From Gilvimarinus chinensis DSM 19667 (GTDB lineage: Bacteria; Pseudomonadota; Gammaproteobacteria; Pseudomonadales; Cellvibrionaceae): DNA of 64,000 nucleotides. Below are positions 7,566 to 17,771 of this stretch, piece by piece. A program made the translations under genes and the position numbers. The stretch lies in contig NZ_KB898706.1 in NCBI RefSeq assembly GCF_000377745.1, forward strand, positions 1,228,936 to 1,292,935, read 5' to 3'. How positions within the stretch are numbered: the stretch's first letter is position 1; every line of letters starts with the position of its first letter. The notes under the pieces were generated by a model. It was not told where the DNA came from, did not search any database, and was given only the letters and a program-made list of their open reading frames with translations.

Positions 7566-9941
7566 ATGCGATCAATTGGTTTCCTCTCCCTTTGCGCGGC
7601 ATCCGTTTTTACGGTGCAGGCCACACAGGCCGCGGACTGCTCCAGTCTGAATAGCTGGGACAGCAACACTTCTTACACTGGCGGTGCGCAGGTTAAATAC
7701 AGCGGCGCTGCCTACCAGGCCAACTGGTGGAGTCGGGGCGACAACCCGGCTGACAACTCTGGTCAGTACCAACCCTGGAGCGATCTAGGCACCTGTGACG
7801 GCAACCCGGGTGGTGACACCAACACGGCCCCCACCGCGAACGCTGGCGGCCCCTATAGTGCCACTTTGGGCAATGCGATCGCCTTCGACAGCTCTGCCTC
7901 CAGCGATAGCGACGGCAATATCGCAAGCTACAGCTGGGACTTCGGCGACGGTAATACCAGCACCCAGGCCAGCCCCTCTTACACCTATGCCAGTACTGGA
8001 AGCTTTAGTGTCTCGCTGACGATTACCGACAACGACGGCGCTACTGACACCGCCTCCGCTACAGCTACTGTAAGCGAAGCCGGAGGTGGCAGCGGTGACT
8101 GCAATGCGCCTGTCTATCAGGCGGGCACCGCCTACAGCGCGGGTGATGTCGTCACCAACGTGGGCCATACCTACACCTGTGACATTGCTGGCTGGTGCTC
8201 GTCCAGCAGCGCTTGGGCTTACGAGCCGGGTGTGGGCAGCGCCTGGCAGCAGGCCTGGAGCGATAACGGTGTATGCGATGGCACTGCACCGACTAATCAG
8301 GCCCCAAGTGCCGATGCCGGCGGCCCCTACTCGGGTACTGTGAATACCGCCATCGGCTTTGCCGGCAGTGGCAGCGATGCCGACGGCACAGTAGTCAGCT
8401 ATAGCTGGAGCTTTGGCGACGGTGCCAGCGCTACCGGCGCCAGTGTCTCTCATAGCTATACCAGTGCCGGTAGCTACGAGGTAAGTCTAACGGTGACCGA
8501 TGATGACGGCGCCAGCAGCACGGCCACTACTCAGGTGGAAGTTGTACCGGCTAATCAAAACCAGCCGCCCGTGGCGCAGGTGAATGGCCCCTTCACCGTG
8601 GATGCCAATGTGAGCATTGCATTATCCAGTGCGGGTTCGGCCGATGCCGACGGTAGTATCGTTAGTTACGCGTGGGATTTTGGCGATGGTAATAGCAGCA
8701 CGTTAGCCAACCCCAGCCATAGCTACAGCGCCGATGGCTTTTATACCATTACCCTCACCGTCACCGATGATGAAGGCGCTACCGACAGTGCCGTTACCAG
8801 TGCCAATGTGGGCAGTGGTGGCAATGGTAGCGGGGGCGACAAAGTTGTGGGTTACTTCGTGGAGTGGGGAATTTACGGCCGCGATTATCATGTTAAAGAC
8901 ATAGAAACGAGTGGCAGCGCCGATAAGCTGACTCACTTAGTCTACGCCTTTGGTAATGTTAAAAACGGCCAGTGTGTTATGGACGACTCCTACGCGGCTA
9001 TCGACAAAGCCTACGATGCCGCGGGCAGCGTGGACGGTGTGGCTGACTCCTGGGAGTCTGACGCGGTGCGCGGTAACTTCGGCCAAATTAAGCGCCTCAA
9101 GCAAATGCACCCCAACCTGAAAGTAGTGTGGTCATTCGGCGGCTGGACCTACTCCAGCGGTTTTGGCCAAGCGGCGCAAAACCCGCAGCAGTTTGCCAAA
9201 TCCTGCTACGACCTGGTGTTCGATCCGCGCTGGGAAGGTGTGTTTGATGGCATCGACATCGATTGGGAGTACCCCAACGCCTGTGGTCTTGAGTGCGACA
9301 ACAGCGGTTTCGACGCCTATCGTGAGTTGATGGCTGCCTTGCGCGCCGAGTTTGGCAACAAGCTGGTGACCTCTGCCATTGGTGCCGGTGAGGCCAAGTT
9401 GGTGGCAGCGGACTACGGCGGTGCAGCTCAGTATCTGGATTTTTATATGCTGATGACCTACGACTTTTTTGGTGCCTGGGCAGCGGAAGGTCCCACCGCT
9501 CCGCATTCGGCACTGTACACCTACGACGGTATTCCACAGCAGGGCTTTACCAGCAATAACGGTGTGCAAACCCTGAAAAGCCTGGGCGTCCCCGCCGAGA
9601 AAATTCTGTTGGGTATCGGCTTTTACGGTCGCGGCTGGACGGGCGTCACTCAGTCCGCTCCGGGTGGTACTGCCACAGGCCCTGCCAATGGCACCTACGA
9701 AGACGGTATTGAGGACTACAAAGTCTTGAAAAATACCTGCCCCGTTACTGGCACCTTTGCAGGCACCGCTTACGCCCACTGTGGCAACAACTGGTGGAGC
9801 TACGACACACCGGCGACCATTATCAGCAAGATGAACTACGCCGAGCAGCAAGGTCTGGGCGGCGCCTTCTTCTGGGAGCTGTCTGGCGATACCGCCAACG
9901 GCGAATTGATCCAGGCCATAGACTCAGGCCTGGGTAATTGA
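7566..9941 (+). CDS. Secreted modular GH18 chitinase (CBM5-PKD-CBM5-PKD-PKD-GH18)
   Basis: A 791-residue protein. Residues 1-22 are a signal peptide ending ATQA. Then comes a chitin-binding CBM5/12 module (WDSNTSYTGGAQVKYSGAAYQANWW), a PKD domain (~80-170), a second CBM5/12-like module from about 177 (AGTAYSAGDVVTNVGHTYTC), two more PKD domains (~244-325 and ~333-415, each with SYxWxFGDG), and the catalytic barrel from D425. The GH18 motif DGIDIDWE is at 561-568, with E568 as the proton donor. It hydrolyses chitin outside the cell by substrate-assisted catalysis. The motif YDFFGAW and the final FFWELSGD are also family features. A LacI-type operator precedes it and an intrinsic terminator follows. 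Confidence 0.96.
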   Translation: MRSIGFLSLCAASVFTVQATQAADCSSLNSWDSNTSYTGGAQVKYSGAAYQANWWSRGDNPADNSGQYQPWSDLGTCDGNPGGDTNTAPTANAGGPYSATLGNAIAFDSSASSDSDGNIASYSWDFGDGNTSTQASPSYTYASTGSFSVSLTITDNDGATDTASATATVSEAGGGSGDCNAPVYQAGTAYSAGDVVTNVGHTYTCDIAGWCSSSSAWAYEPGVGSAWQQAWSDNGVCDGTAPTNQAPSADAGGPYSGTVNTAIGFAGSGSDADGTVVSYSWSFGDGASATGASVSHSYTSAGSYEVSLTVTDDDGASSTATTQVEVVPANQNQPPVAQVNGPFTVDANVSIALSSAGSADADGSIVSYAWDFGDGNSSTLANPSHSYSADGFYTITLTVTDDEGATDSAVTSANVGSGGNGSGGDKVVGYFVEWGIYGRDYHVKDIETSGSADKLTHLVYAFGNVKNGQCVMDDSYAAIDKAYDAAGSVDGVADSWESDAVRGNFGQIKRLKQMHPNLKVVWSFGGWTYSSGFGQAAQNPQQFAKSCYDLVFDPRWEGVFDGIDIDWEYPNACGLECDNSGFDAYRELMAALRAEFGNKLVTSAIGAGEAKLVAADYGGAAQYLDFYMLMTYDFFGAWAAEGPTAPHSALYTYDGIPQQGFTSNNGVQTLKSLGVPAEKILLGIGFYGRGWTGVTQSAPGGTATGPANGTYEDGIEDYKVLKNTCPVTGTFAGTAYAHCGNNWWSYDTPATIISKMNYAEQQGLGGAFFWELSGDTANGELIQAIDSGLGN

Positions 9942-9971
9942 TCGTCGGCAAGTGCTAGTTCACTGCAACCT

Positions 9972-9999
9972 AAGCGGCCTCTTATGGGGCCGCTTTTTT
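9972..9999 (+). terminator. Intrinsic terminator of the chitinase gene
   Basis: AAGCGGCC pairs with GGCCGCTT (8 base pairs, 8-base loop) followed by a run of six T including the stem end, 30 bases after the chitinase stop. Confidence 0.85.
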
Positions 10000-10150
10000 A
10001 ATGTCATCTCAACGTGTGTGGTGCTACAGGCTGTCTTCTCAGGCACCTCAATATAGACGTAAACCTGTCCCCTGTTTCGCGAAAGCTCAAGTCCTGTAAG
10101 CTATGCTCACAAGGCTTTCTAAATTCTTGCTCAATGTTAATGGAGTAGCC

Positions 10151-11824
10151 ATGACCGATAAGCGCAAATACTCATCCAAAGTGGTCGACGGTATTGAAAA
10201 GACACCTGCCCGTGCCATGCTGCGAGCGGTGGGATTTAATGACGACGATTTTAAAAAGCCGCAGGTGGGTATTGCCTCTACCTGGAGCATGGTCACGCCC
10301 TGCAATATGCATATTGATAAACTAGCGGATGAAGCCTGCGCCGGCGCCGACCAGGCGGGCGGCAAAGGCGTAGTATTTAACACCATTACCATTTCCGACG
10401 GGATTTCCAATGGCACGGAAGGCATGAAGTACTCGCTGGTCTCGCGCGAGGTGATTGCTGATTCTATCGAAACCGTCGCCGGGTGCGAGGGCTTTGACGG
10501 GCTGGTGGCTATTGGCGGCTGCGATAAAAACATGCCCGGCTGCATGATTGGTTTGGCGCGGCTCAATCGTCCCTCGGTGTTTGTCTATGGCGGCACCATT
10601 AAGCCAGGCGCCAATCACACCGATATTGTCTCGGTGTTTGAGGCGGTGGGGCAGCACGCCCGGGGCGACCTCTCGACCATTGCCGTCAAGCAGATTGAAG
10701 AAACCGCCATCCCCGGCCCCGGCTCTTGCGGCGGGATGTACACCGCCAACACCATGGCTTCGGCCATTGAGGCGCTGGGCATGAGCCTGCCGGACAGTTC
10801 CGCGCAAGAGGCGGTGTCATCCTCCAAAGCCGAAGACTGCCGCCGCGCCGGTGCTGCAGTGCTCGAACTTTTGGCGCAGGACATCAAGCCCACCGATATC
10901 ATGACCCCCAAGGCGTTTGAAAACGCCATTACTGTCACCATCGCCCTGGGCGGCTCGACTAACGCCGTGCTGCATCTGCTGGCTATGGCTCACGCGGTGG
11001 ATGTACCGCTCACGCTGGATGATTTTGTGCGCATTGGTCAACGTGTGCCCGTGCTGGCCGACCTGCGCCCCAGCGGACAGTACATGATGTCCGAGTTAAT
11101 TGCCGTGGGCGGCATTCAGCCGCTAATGAAAATGTTGCTGGACAAAGGCCTGCTGCACGGCGATTGCCTCACCGTCACCGGTAAAACCCTGGCCGAGAAC
11201 CTGGCCGGTGTTAAGCTCTACCCGGCGGAGCAGGAGATTATTAAAGATTTTGATAACGCCATTAAAGCGACCAGCCATCTGGTTATCCTTAAAGGCAATT
11301 TGGCTCCCGAGGGCGCGGTGGCGAAAATCACCGGCAAAGAGGGTTTAGTGTTTACCGGCAGCGCGAGGGTGTTCCACTCTGAGGAGGAGGCGTTAGAAGC
11401 CATCTTGGGCGGTGCGGTAGTCAAAGGCGATGTGATTGTTATTCGCTACGAAGGCCCGCGCGGTGGCCCAGGTATGCGCGAAATGCTCAGCCCCACCTCG
11501 GCGGTTATGGGTAAAGGTCTTGGCAATGACGTTGCTCTGATTACCGACGGGCGCTTCTCCGGCGGCAGCCACGGTTTTGTGGTGGGGCACATTACCCCCG
11601 AGGCGATGGACGGCGGCCCCATTGCCATTATCGAAAACGGCGATGAAATCACCATCGATGCTGAAAACGCTCAGATGCGCCTGAATATTCCCGACGCGGA
11701 AATCCGGGCGCGCCTGGAAAAATGGCAACGGCCCGCGCCGCGCTACACGCGAGGGGTGTTGGCTAAATTTGCCAAGACTGTCTCTTCCGCATCGGAGGGT
11801 GCGGTGACGGATAAGGATCTTTGA
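10151..11824 (+). CDS. ilvD: Dihydroxy-acid dehydratase (IlvD/Edd family)
   Basis: A 557-residue enzyme. ATG 10151 has TGGAG five bases upstream and opens [14 protein letters not shown]. An upstream in-frame start at 10103 would add 16 atypical residues. Family features: [30 protein letters not shown] with cluster-binding cysteines, [13 protein letters not shown], and [14 protein letters not shown] near the C-terminus. It dehydrates 2,3-dihydroxy-isovalerate and -methylvalerate to the 2-keto acids of valine and isoleucine synthesis. It is the shorter (~560 residue) form rather than the ~616-residue E. coli type. Sugar-acid dehydratases share the fold; the motifs favour the amino-acid enzyme but do not exclude a sugar-acid substrate. 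Confidence 0.88.
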   Translation: MTDKRKYSSKVVDGIEKTPARAMLRAVGFNDDDFKKPQVGIASTWSMVTPCNMHIDKLADEACAGADQAGGKGVVFNTITISDGISNGTEGMKYSLVSREVIADSIETVAGCEGFDGLVAIGGCDKNMPGCMIGLARLNRPSVFVYGGTIKPGANHTDIVSVFEAVGQHARGDLSTIAVKQIEETAIPGPGSCGGMYTANTMASAIEALGMSLPDSSAQEAVSSSKAEDCRRAGAAVLELLAQDIKPTDIMTPKAFENAITVTIALGGSTNAVLHLLAMAHAVDVPLTLDDFVRIGQRVPVLADLRPSGQYMMSELIAVGGIQPLMKMLLDKGLLHGDCLTVTGKTLAENLAGVKLYPAEQEIIKDFDNAIKATSHLVILKGNLAPEGAVAKITGKEGLVFTGSARVFHSEEEALEAILGGAVVKGDVIVIRYEGPRGGPGMREMLSPTSAVMGKGLGNDVALITDGRFSGGSHGFVVGHITPEAMDGGPIAIIENGDEITIDAENAQMRLNIPDAEIRARLEKWQRPAPRYTRGVLAKFAKTVSSASEGAVTDKDL

Positions 11825-12651
11825 TAGTAATAGAGCTCACGTGCCTTCATCATCAACTCAAAGTCAGTGGCAATAGCATCGTATCCGAGCGGGTAAAATT
11901 GGCGCTGGTTTTTTCAGCGCTTAGTTGTATCGCGTAGTTGTATTTAGGGGAAGTGTGTTTTTGAGGTTAGGAATAACGTGCGAGCAGAGGCTGAAAATAA
12001 CGAAATACAAAAAGAAAAAATATTAATAACTTCTCAATGGCTGTAACACTTAAAGGCAAAGTCGAATTTTTTGCCCCAATGGTGGGCATTTAAAGTTAAA
12101 TAAATTATTCGATTTATGATCAGTTTCGATAGCAAGAAAGATCAGTTACAGCTAAAAATTTATTAGCTAATAAGTTCAAGCATCTGTAAATAACACTATA
12201 TATAACGCTTTTCTTCGGTATCACAGAGTGGTAGCGCAGCGATAAATCAAACGTTAAAACCCTTTCAACGAAAACTATAAAAATGTATTGGCGTGATATA
12301 TGCGTTATCGGCTTGGTCATGTCGGTGCTGTGTTTTGGCTTTTCATTCCAAATATTTTATTAACCCGAGGGTGGTTTATGTCGGGTTTATAAGTAGTGCA
12401 TGGATACATCGCCATTCATCTAATGGTTCAGGCGAAGGATAAAGGACGAATAGATAAGCAAGATCTATCTATCCGCTGGGTGAATACTAGGGGCGTTTTC
12501 GAATATCTGCAGCAGAAGTTGGATATTACATGCAAAGCGTACTAAACCTATGTGTGATCAAAACTGCTTAAAGCACGGACTAAAATCAATTAACCGCTTT
12601 AATGTCTTGAAAATAAAGGCTGAACGAGTTGGAAACTTAAAGGGATGGGTT
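11825..12651. other. 827-base AT-rich non-coding region upstream of the TonB receptor gene
   Basis: The stretch is visibly richer in A and T than its neighbours, especially 11960-12330. I see no convincing gene: frames are short and lack ribosome sites. It contains short inverted repeats only (for example ATAGAT..ATCTAT near 12452-12470). It presumably holds the promoter and a long leader of the receptor gene; no riboswitch fold or tRNA was recognised. Confidence 0.5.
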
Positions 12652-14907
12652 ATGAATATCTTGAAGACTAAACGCAGCTATGCGTCTAAGTCATTCATTA
12701 CAGTGGCCTCTGTAGCCGCCGTAAGTTACGCAAGCACCACCGCCGCACAAAATCAGCAAGATCCACCGCAAGAACCTCGTAAAACCCCCAGAGCCATCGA
12801 AGAAGTTATGGTCACCGCGCAAAAGCGTGCTGAGAGCGCGCAGGATGTCGCCATCGCGATCTCTGCATTTAGCGGGCAGGATTTAGAAAACATGGGGGTA
12901 GAAGCTGGTATTGAAATTACCCAGCGTGTGCCGAACATGAATTACTTTGCCATCTTTGGTGAGGCGTCCAGCCCCTCAATGACGTTGCGCGGCATTGGCT
13001 TGTCTAACTTCGCCGACACCTGGGAGGCACCCGTTGGCTTGTATGTGGATGAAGTGTATCGCGGTAATCCCGCCGGTTCAGGCATGCAGTTATTTGATGT
13101 AGAACGTGTTGAGGTGCTGCGTGGCCCCCAGGGTACGCTGTTTGGCCGCAATACGTCTGCGGGTTTGGTGCACCACATTACCAATGACCCTACCGAAACA
13201 TTTGAAGCTGATGCCAGCGTGCAGTTGGGCAGTTATAACCAGCGCATCTTCGAAGGTGCCGTCAGTGGGCCGCTGAGCGATAGCGTGCGCGGCCGTTTGG
13301 CGGTTAAGAAAAACGACAGCGATGGCTGGCAAACCAACGGCGTAGATGGCCAGGATTTGGGTACAACTGACACCCTGGGTTATCGCGCCAAACTGGCCAT
13401 CGACTTTACCGACCGAGTCAATTTGCTGCTGGATGTTCACGGCAGCGAGGCTGATCAGCAAACCGTTGGTTTTGTGCACATGGGCTACCTTGATCCGGCG
13501 GATACCGCGACTTTTTGCTCGGTGTCGCGTATTCAAAACGGCGAGTGCATCAGCAGTATTGGCGGAGCGGGAACCGGCCGTGAAGAGGCCGGCGGCTGGG
13601 GCCCCGAGCATGTGTCGTCTGGCGCGGCGGACGGCCTGAAAACAGAAATTGAAACTTTCGGCGCCTCGGCCAAGCTGGTTATCGCGGCCGATAATTTTGA
13701 CATCACTTCCATTACCGCCATTGAGCAAATGGATAAGCTGCTGGAGGACGACTTTGATGCGACCGCCGTTGTGTGGTTTGACGAGCAATACAAAGCGGAT
13801 ACCGAACAGTTCAGTCAGGAGCTTCGTATCAGCGGTGCCACCGACACTATGGACTGGGTGTCCGGCCTTTATTATTTTAAAGACGATCGAGACCTAATCA
13901 CTCAAGCGCCTACCACCACGGACGCCGAAAATTTTGGCGGCTACTGGCACAACGAGTATATGGATCAGGACACTGAGTCTTACGCGATCTTCGCGCAAAT
14001 AGACAAAGCCCTGACCAATACCCTGTCGTTGACCGTCGGGGGCCGATACACCTGGGAAGAGAAAAACGCCGACCTCAGCAACCGAGGCGAACCCAGCTAT
14101 TACGGCGACCAGCATTTTACCGACACCATTAAAGAAGACGGTTTCAGTGGTCGCCTGGGCTTGGATTACACGCCTACAGACAACACGCTTTACTACGCCA
14201 GCCTATCCAGTGGTTTAAAGTCCGGCGGTTTTAACGGCTCTTACGTCGGCAGCCAGGGCGCCTTTGGGCCAGTGGAAAAAGAAACCATGACCAGTCTTGA
14301 GGCGGGCTACAAAGCCACCCTTGCCGGCGGCCGTGCCCGTTTAAATCTGGCCGTGTTTGCTTACGAGCTGGAAGACTTTCAGGCGCAGTTGTGGGACTCA
14401 TCCACAGGTTCGGCGGATATCGCTAACCTGGGTGACGTGAGCGGTCGCGGGCTTGAGGCCGAACTAACTTATTTGCTGACCGACAACTTTGAAATTATTT
14501 CGGGTCTGGGTTTGCTGGATACTGAAATTGATTCAGAACTGGTAACCAACGTTGGTGGTCAGGAGATTGCGATAGACGGCAATGAAATGCCCTCGGCGCC
14601 CGGTATTTCTGCCAACATTGTGGCACGTTACTACCTGAACAATTGGACCCTGCAAGCCGACTACACCTGGGTAGACGAACACGAGCTGCAGCTGGAAAAC
14701 GATCCCTGGTCCAAGCAAGACGCTTACGGCATTACCAACGCCCAAGTGTCTTGGAATTCGGGCGCCTGGACAGTCACCGGGGCGGTAAAGAATCTGCTCG
14801 ATGAAGAGTACTTCACCTACCAAAACACCGGTGGCGACGACTGGGGTTACGCTGTATGGGGCGCGCCACAAACGGCGTATGTGAAGGTCAATTACAGCTT
14901 TTATTAA
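12652..14907 (+). CDS. TonB-dependent outer-membrane receptor
   Basis: A 751-residue protein. The frame opens at 12550, but ATG 12652 follows AAAGGGA and begins a signal peptide ending TTAAQ, so it is the likely start. The TonB-box/plug start is EEVMVTAQKRAESAQDV; the plug continues with VTLRGIG-type text (MTLRGIGLSNF), VDEVYRG, and VERVEVLRGPQGTLFGRNTSAG. The remainder is the 22-strand beta barrel, ending in an aromatic residue (YVKVNYSFY), the usual outer-membrane insertion signal. Ligand unknown: this IroN/FecA-like class includes carbohydrate and siderophore transporters, and no surrounding gene decides between them. An intrinsic terminator follows. Confidence 0.93.
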   Translation: MNILKTKRSYASKSFITVASVAAVSYASTTAAQNQQDPPQEPRKTPRAIEEVMVTAQKRAESAQDVAIAISAFSGQDLENMGVEAGIEITQRVPNMNYFAIFGEASSPSMTLRGIGLSNFADTWEAPVGLYVDEVYRGNPAGSGMQLFDVERVEVLRGPQGTLFGRNTSAGLVHHITNDPTETFEADASVQLGSYNQRIFEGAVSGPLSDSVRGRLAVKKNDSDGWQTNGVDGQDLGTTDTLGYRAKLAIDFTDRVNLLLDVHGSEADQQTVGFVHMGYLDPADTATFCSVSRIQNGECISSIGGAGTGREEAGGWGPEHVSSGAADGLKTEIETFGASAKLVIAADNFDITSITAIEQMDKLLEDDFDATAVVWFDEQYKADTEQFSQELRISGATDTMDWVSGLYYFKDDRDLITQAPTTTDAENFGGYWHNEYMDQDTESYAIFAQIDKALTNTLSLTVGGRYTWEEKNADLSNRGEPSYYGDQHFTDTIKEDGFSGRLGLDYTPTDNTLYYASLSSGLKSGGFNGSYVGSQGAFGPVEKETMTSLEAGYKATLAGGRARLNLAVFAYELEDFQAQLWDSSTGSADIANLGDVSGRGLEAELTYLLTDNFEIISGLGLLDTEIDSELVTNVGGQEIAIDGNEMPSAPGISANIVARYYLNNWTLQADYTWVDEHELQLENDPWSKQDAYGITNAQVSWNSGAWTVTGAVKNLLDEEYFTYQNTGGDDWGYAVWGAPQTAYVKVNYSFY

Positions 14908-14936
14908 TTAACTCTAACGACCTTAGCACTGCAAAC

Positions 14937-14960
14937 AAGGAGCGGCTTGCCGCTCCTTTA
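14937..14960. terminator. Intrinsic terminator between the receptor and FAD protein genes
   Basis: AAGGAGCGG and CCGCTCCTT form a 9-base-pair stem with loop CTTG. It lies between two convergent genes; the T-run is short (TTTA), so strength is moderate. Confidence 0.65.
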
Positions 14961-15021
14961 CCTGCCCCCTTGATAAACAGAGCGGACCAGAGGGCCAAGC
15001 TCTCTATCAAAACTTGCAATG

Positions 15022-16635
15022 CTAGACCTCATGCTCCGCCGATAATGCCTGTTCATAACATTCCACCGAGCGTATAAAACCTTTGCTAACGGCGTCTCCA
15101 ATTTCGGCGCACACGGTAATCCCCTGCACAAAAGGTTTAATCGGCATTAGATAAGGCAGTGCAGCCAGAGCGATACGATGCGCCCCGTCGCTTTTGGCCT
15201 GGAGAGTATAGTCCGTGTCGATAGGAGGTTGGAGTCCTTCACACGCTACCAGTAGATGCTTCAGGCTGGGAAAAGGCAAATCATCAATCCGACGAGATCT
15301 TTGCCCTCTCGCGTCGATGAATATGTCAAAGTTCAAAGTACCACTTTCGGTGGAAATATAGGTTTTGGTTTCCTTTATTGTCAGCTCGTAATTATGCCCC
15401 AAAGCCTTCAGCTCAATGACACCTGCCTGGCGTAATGCGAGTAGCCTGCGGATAGACTCAGACGGAACAGCCGCATAGTTGTCGATAAAAACACGTTTTA
15501 AGCTTTGGTTAAACCGTGTCAGGTCTGAATGATTCAGGTGCGGCACTATGGGTTCAATGGCTTCGTGCAACCTTAATAAGGTATACCGCCACGCAATGGT
15601 ATGGCGGTTTTTCTTATTGCGTTCCACCTCTTCCAGGTTGTGACTGGCCCAATAAAAAGGGTTGTGTTTCTTACGGCTTTCATAATACGCATCGGTGAAA
15701 CTGTCTGGGGTTAGCGTGTGCAAATTGATATGAGAACTCCACGCAGGGTCATTGAACGTCAGTTCTCTTACCATCAAGCTGAATACGCGATTGAGAAGGC
15801 CTTCTGGGCCTTGATCAATAGCTTCTTGGATGGCCTCGGGTGTGGCAACGGCCAGTGGCTCGTGGGGAATAGGACAATAGAAGTCGGCCTCGGGGAGTAA
15901 ACCGGACCTGGATAACATAGATATTCTCAGGTTTCTGCTCGACTCTTTTAACTCGAATGCTAAAGTTTTGCCCTCGTTTGACTCGACAAAACGGCCGTGT
16001 TGAATAGCAACGGCCATGGCCGCATCAATACCGCTGAGCGAGGTACCCATAATGCCAACATCGGTTGCGGGTATTGGTGTGTGAATTAACCCAGACCAAG
16101 GGCTTGGAAAGTAGCAAGGCTTTTTTTCACGCGCCTTTGGCCACTCGTGGCCCGTTGCAATGGCTACATAATCGTAGGCTTTTGGCTCACTGGATGTCGA
16201 AAGCCACAGTCTGAGAGGTTGGCCTGCGGTAATATCGTTGACGGTGGTATTAACCTTTATTTGGATATCGTGGCCAGCCGCGATGCCTTGGCTAACAATA
16301 GCGTGAAGCTGCGCCGCAAAGTAGTGACCTAGTAATACGCGTGGTAAAAATTGCCTATCGTGCAGGTCATCTTTACACACCCCATGACGCTCTAAAAATT
16401 CGGCACCTTGAGCTTTTAGCCACTGCAAATACGTAGAATCTGGCGCAGGTATCTCGATACTTGCGATGTTGGCCAACATGATTGGATGGTTTACCTTGTC
16501 GTCAAAAGGCATACCCACGCCGGCTTGTGCACGAGATTCGTAGAGAGTAATGGCTAAAGGACGGCGGCATTTGATCAGCCCCGCCAAGGTGTAAATACCC
16601 GTTGGGCCAGTACCAATAATGGCAATGCGCTGCAT
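15022..16635 (-). CDS. FAD/NAD(P)-binding protein (COG4529/YdhS-like)
   Basis: A 537-residue protein. It begins MQRIAIIGTGPTGIYTLAGL, a Rossmann G-x-G-x-x-G motif at residues 8-13, followed by YESRAQAGVGMPF. A second nucleotide site appears as ATGHEWP followed by VGIMGTSLSGIDAAMAV. The C-terminal part has DIFIDARGQRSR, typical of the FAD-NAD(P)-binding (NAD_binding_9) family related to N-hydroxylating and Baeyer-Villiger flavoproteins. The substrate is unknown. It is convergent with the TonB receptor and appears monocistronic. No signal peptide. Confidence 0.8.
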   Translation of the reverse strand: MQRIAIIGTGPTGIYTLAGLIKCRRPLAITLYESRAQAGVGMPFDDKVNHPIMLANIASIEIPAPDSTYLQWLKAQGAEFLERHGVCKDDLHDRQFLPRVLLGHYFAAQLHAIVSQGIAAGHDIQIKVNTTVNDITAGQPLRLWLSTSSEPKAYDYVAIATGHEWPKAREKKPCYFPSPWSGLIHTPIPATDVGIMGTSLSGIDAAMAVAIQHGRFVESNEGKTLAFELKESSRNLRISMLSRSGLLPEADFYCPIPHEPLAVATPEAIQEAIDQGPEGLLNRVFSLMVRELTFNDPAWSSHINLHTLTPDSFTDAYYESRKKHNPFYWASHNLEEVERNKKNRHTIAWRYTLLRLHEAIEPIVPHLNHSDLTRFNQSLKRVFIDNYAAVPSESIRRLLALRQAGVIELKALGHNYELTIKETKTYISTESGTLNFDIFIDARGQRSRRIDDLPFPSLKHLLVACEGLQPPIDTDYTLQAKSDGAHRIALAALPYLMPIKPFVQGITVCAEIGDAVSKGFIRSVECYEQALSAEHEV

Positions 16636-17009
16636 AGTGTGTGACCATTCTTTGGTTAATCATTACTTGGGGCATTTATTTAGCAATTTCTTTGCCTATG
16701 CCCCTTTTTTTCCCAGTTATTGAGTTCATCTGCCTGGGTGAAAGTGGAGGTGTGGGCCGGTTGTTAGCCGAGAGAAAATCGGACTTTTACAGGGTAAGGC
16801 CTAAAGTCGCGGTTTGTTTGGTGTGGAGGTTTAGGGTGAGCTTGCGCCCAGACGAAATCCAGATCTGATTTCGTTAATCCGTAACACGAGTAACCAAAAC
16901 AGGCTATGCTAGTCATTCGTGGCACTGGTTGTGCCAATGTATACTGTTATCCAAGACATCCCAGGTTTTCCAAGCCTTAGCGGTCTTTTACAACAATAAG
17001 AGGTACATC
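16636..17009. other. Intergenic region upstream of the TIGR02647 gene
   Basis: 374 bases without a supported gene. An open frame from GTG 16641 has a hydrophobic start but then loses protein-like composition. A short inverted repeat, ACGAAATC / GATTTCGT, spans 16852-16874 with no T-run. The promoter for the gene at 17010 is presumably in the right half. Confidence 0.5.
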
Positions 17010-17249
17010 ATGCCGTTCTCTCAAGATCAGCTCAGTGAATTGAATTTACTCACCCTGTTCTCATCGTCATCCACTCAAGAGGGTATCAAGGTGCATCAAC
17101 ACTCTGCTGACCCGGCCACAGTGGCAGCGGCCGAGCGGCTGCATAAAAAAGGCCTGGTTACTCAACCCGATGGCGGTTACCTCACTCCTCTTGGTAGCGA
17201 GATGACCGAGCATGTGCATAAAGTGTTATCGGTATTACGTAGTGAATGA
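17010..17249 (+). CDS. TIGR02647 family conserved protein
   Basis: A 79-residue protein starting at ATG 17010 with AGAGG seven bases upstream. An upstream in-frame extension to 16929 has no ribosome site. The sequence MPFSQDQLSELNLLTLF..SSTQEGIKVHQH followed by AAERLHKKGLVTQPDGGYLTPLG is characteristic of the TIGR02647 group of gammaproteobacteria. It resembles a small winged helix-turn-helix unit, so DNA binding has been suggested, but no function is established as far as I know. Confidence 0.85.
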   Translation: MPFSQDQLSELNLLTLFSSSSTQEGIKVHQHSADPATVAAAERLHKKGLVTQPDGGYLTPLGSEMTEHVHKVLSVLRSE

Positions 17250-17771
17250 TGCTTTGAAGCCAACCACTGTTGTCGCTGATTAATGACAGCGGTGGTTACG
17301 CCCTCCCTGTATAGTCGTCGATGTACCGTTATGCGTGGCTGCAAACTCGACAGATAAAAAATACTCCATTTTGGATTTTGTCAGTAGGCTCTCATTTTAC
17401 GCGGCTATCTTTTGTGGCGCTGCCAGGCTTCCACGCAGTACAAGCAAGCGCGTTTAAGCGGCTGGCAAGATTTTTAAAATGGCCACATCATCTTGGTAGA
17501 GTGGTGCCTCTGGTTTAGCGTATAAGGTTTATCGTGGCATACGATAAACCAGCATGAACCCGTGGTGGACGAGATTGCTTAGCCACTTTTAAAGTCAGTA
17601 ATCTATTGATTGTTTCTTCCCCTCAGTTTCGGAAATTTTAATTCTCACCGATTCAATCCGTGCAATATGGCAAAAAGGTTTGCTCAACCCCTTCCTGTGC
17701 TTTTTACGTGGAATAATATTCATCCATATATAGAATTTTGGCTCTATTGATAACCGTTCAAGGATAAATTA
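17250..17771. other. 522-base intergenic region with two hairpins
   Basis: AACCACTGTTGTC at 17262-17274 pairs with GACAGCGGTGGTT at 17285-17297 using two G-T pairs; it follows the TIGR02647 stop but has no T-run. A perfect 10-base inverted repeat, GGTTTATCGT / ACGATAAACC with a 5-base spacer, is at 17526-17550. No protein gene is supported. The region presumably includes the promoter of the lipoprotein gene at 17772. Confidence 0.5.

Noticed and set aside
9132..9851. A 239-codon minus-strand frame within the chitinase catalytic domain
   Set aside because: It is antisense to GH18 motifs and has no homologous features.
12120..12320. A 66-codon minus-strand frame in the AT-rich region before the TonB receptor gene
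   Set aside because: AT-rich chance frame without a ribosome site.
13090..13788. A 232-codon minus-strand frame within the TonB receptor gene
   Set aside because: It is antisense to a clear receptor reading frame and shows no domain; a coding-strand shadow.
16641..16868. A 75-codon plus-strand frame with a hydrophobic start
   Set aside because: It begins at GTG without a ribosome site, directly at the start of the divergent FAD gene, and its second half has no protein-like composition.
17321..17518. A 65-codon frame in the gap before the FG-GAP lipoprotein
   Set aside because: No ribosome site and no recognisable domain; the surrounding DNA looks non-coding.
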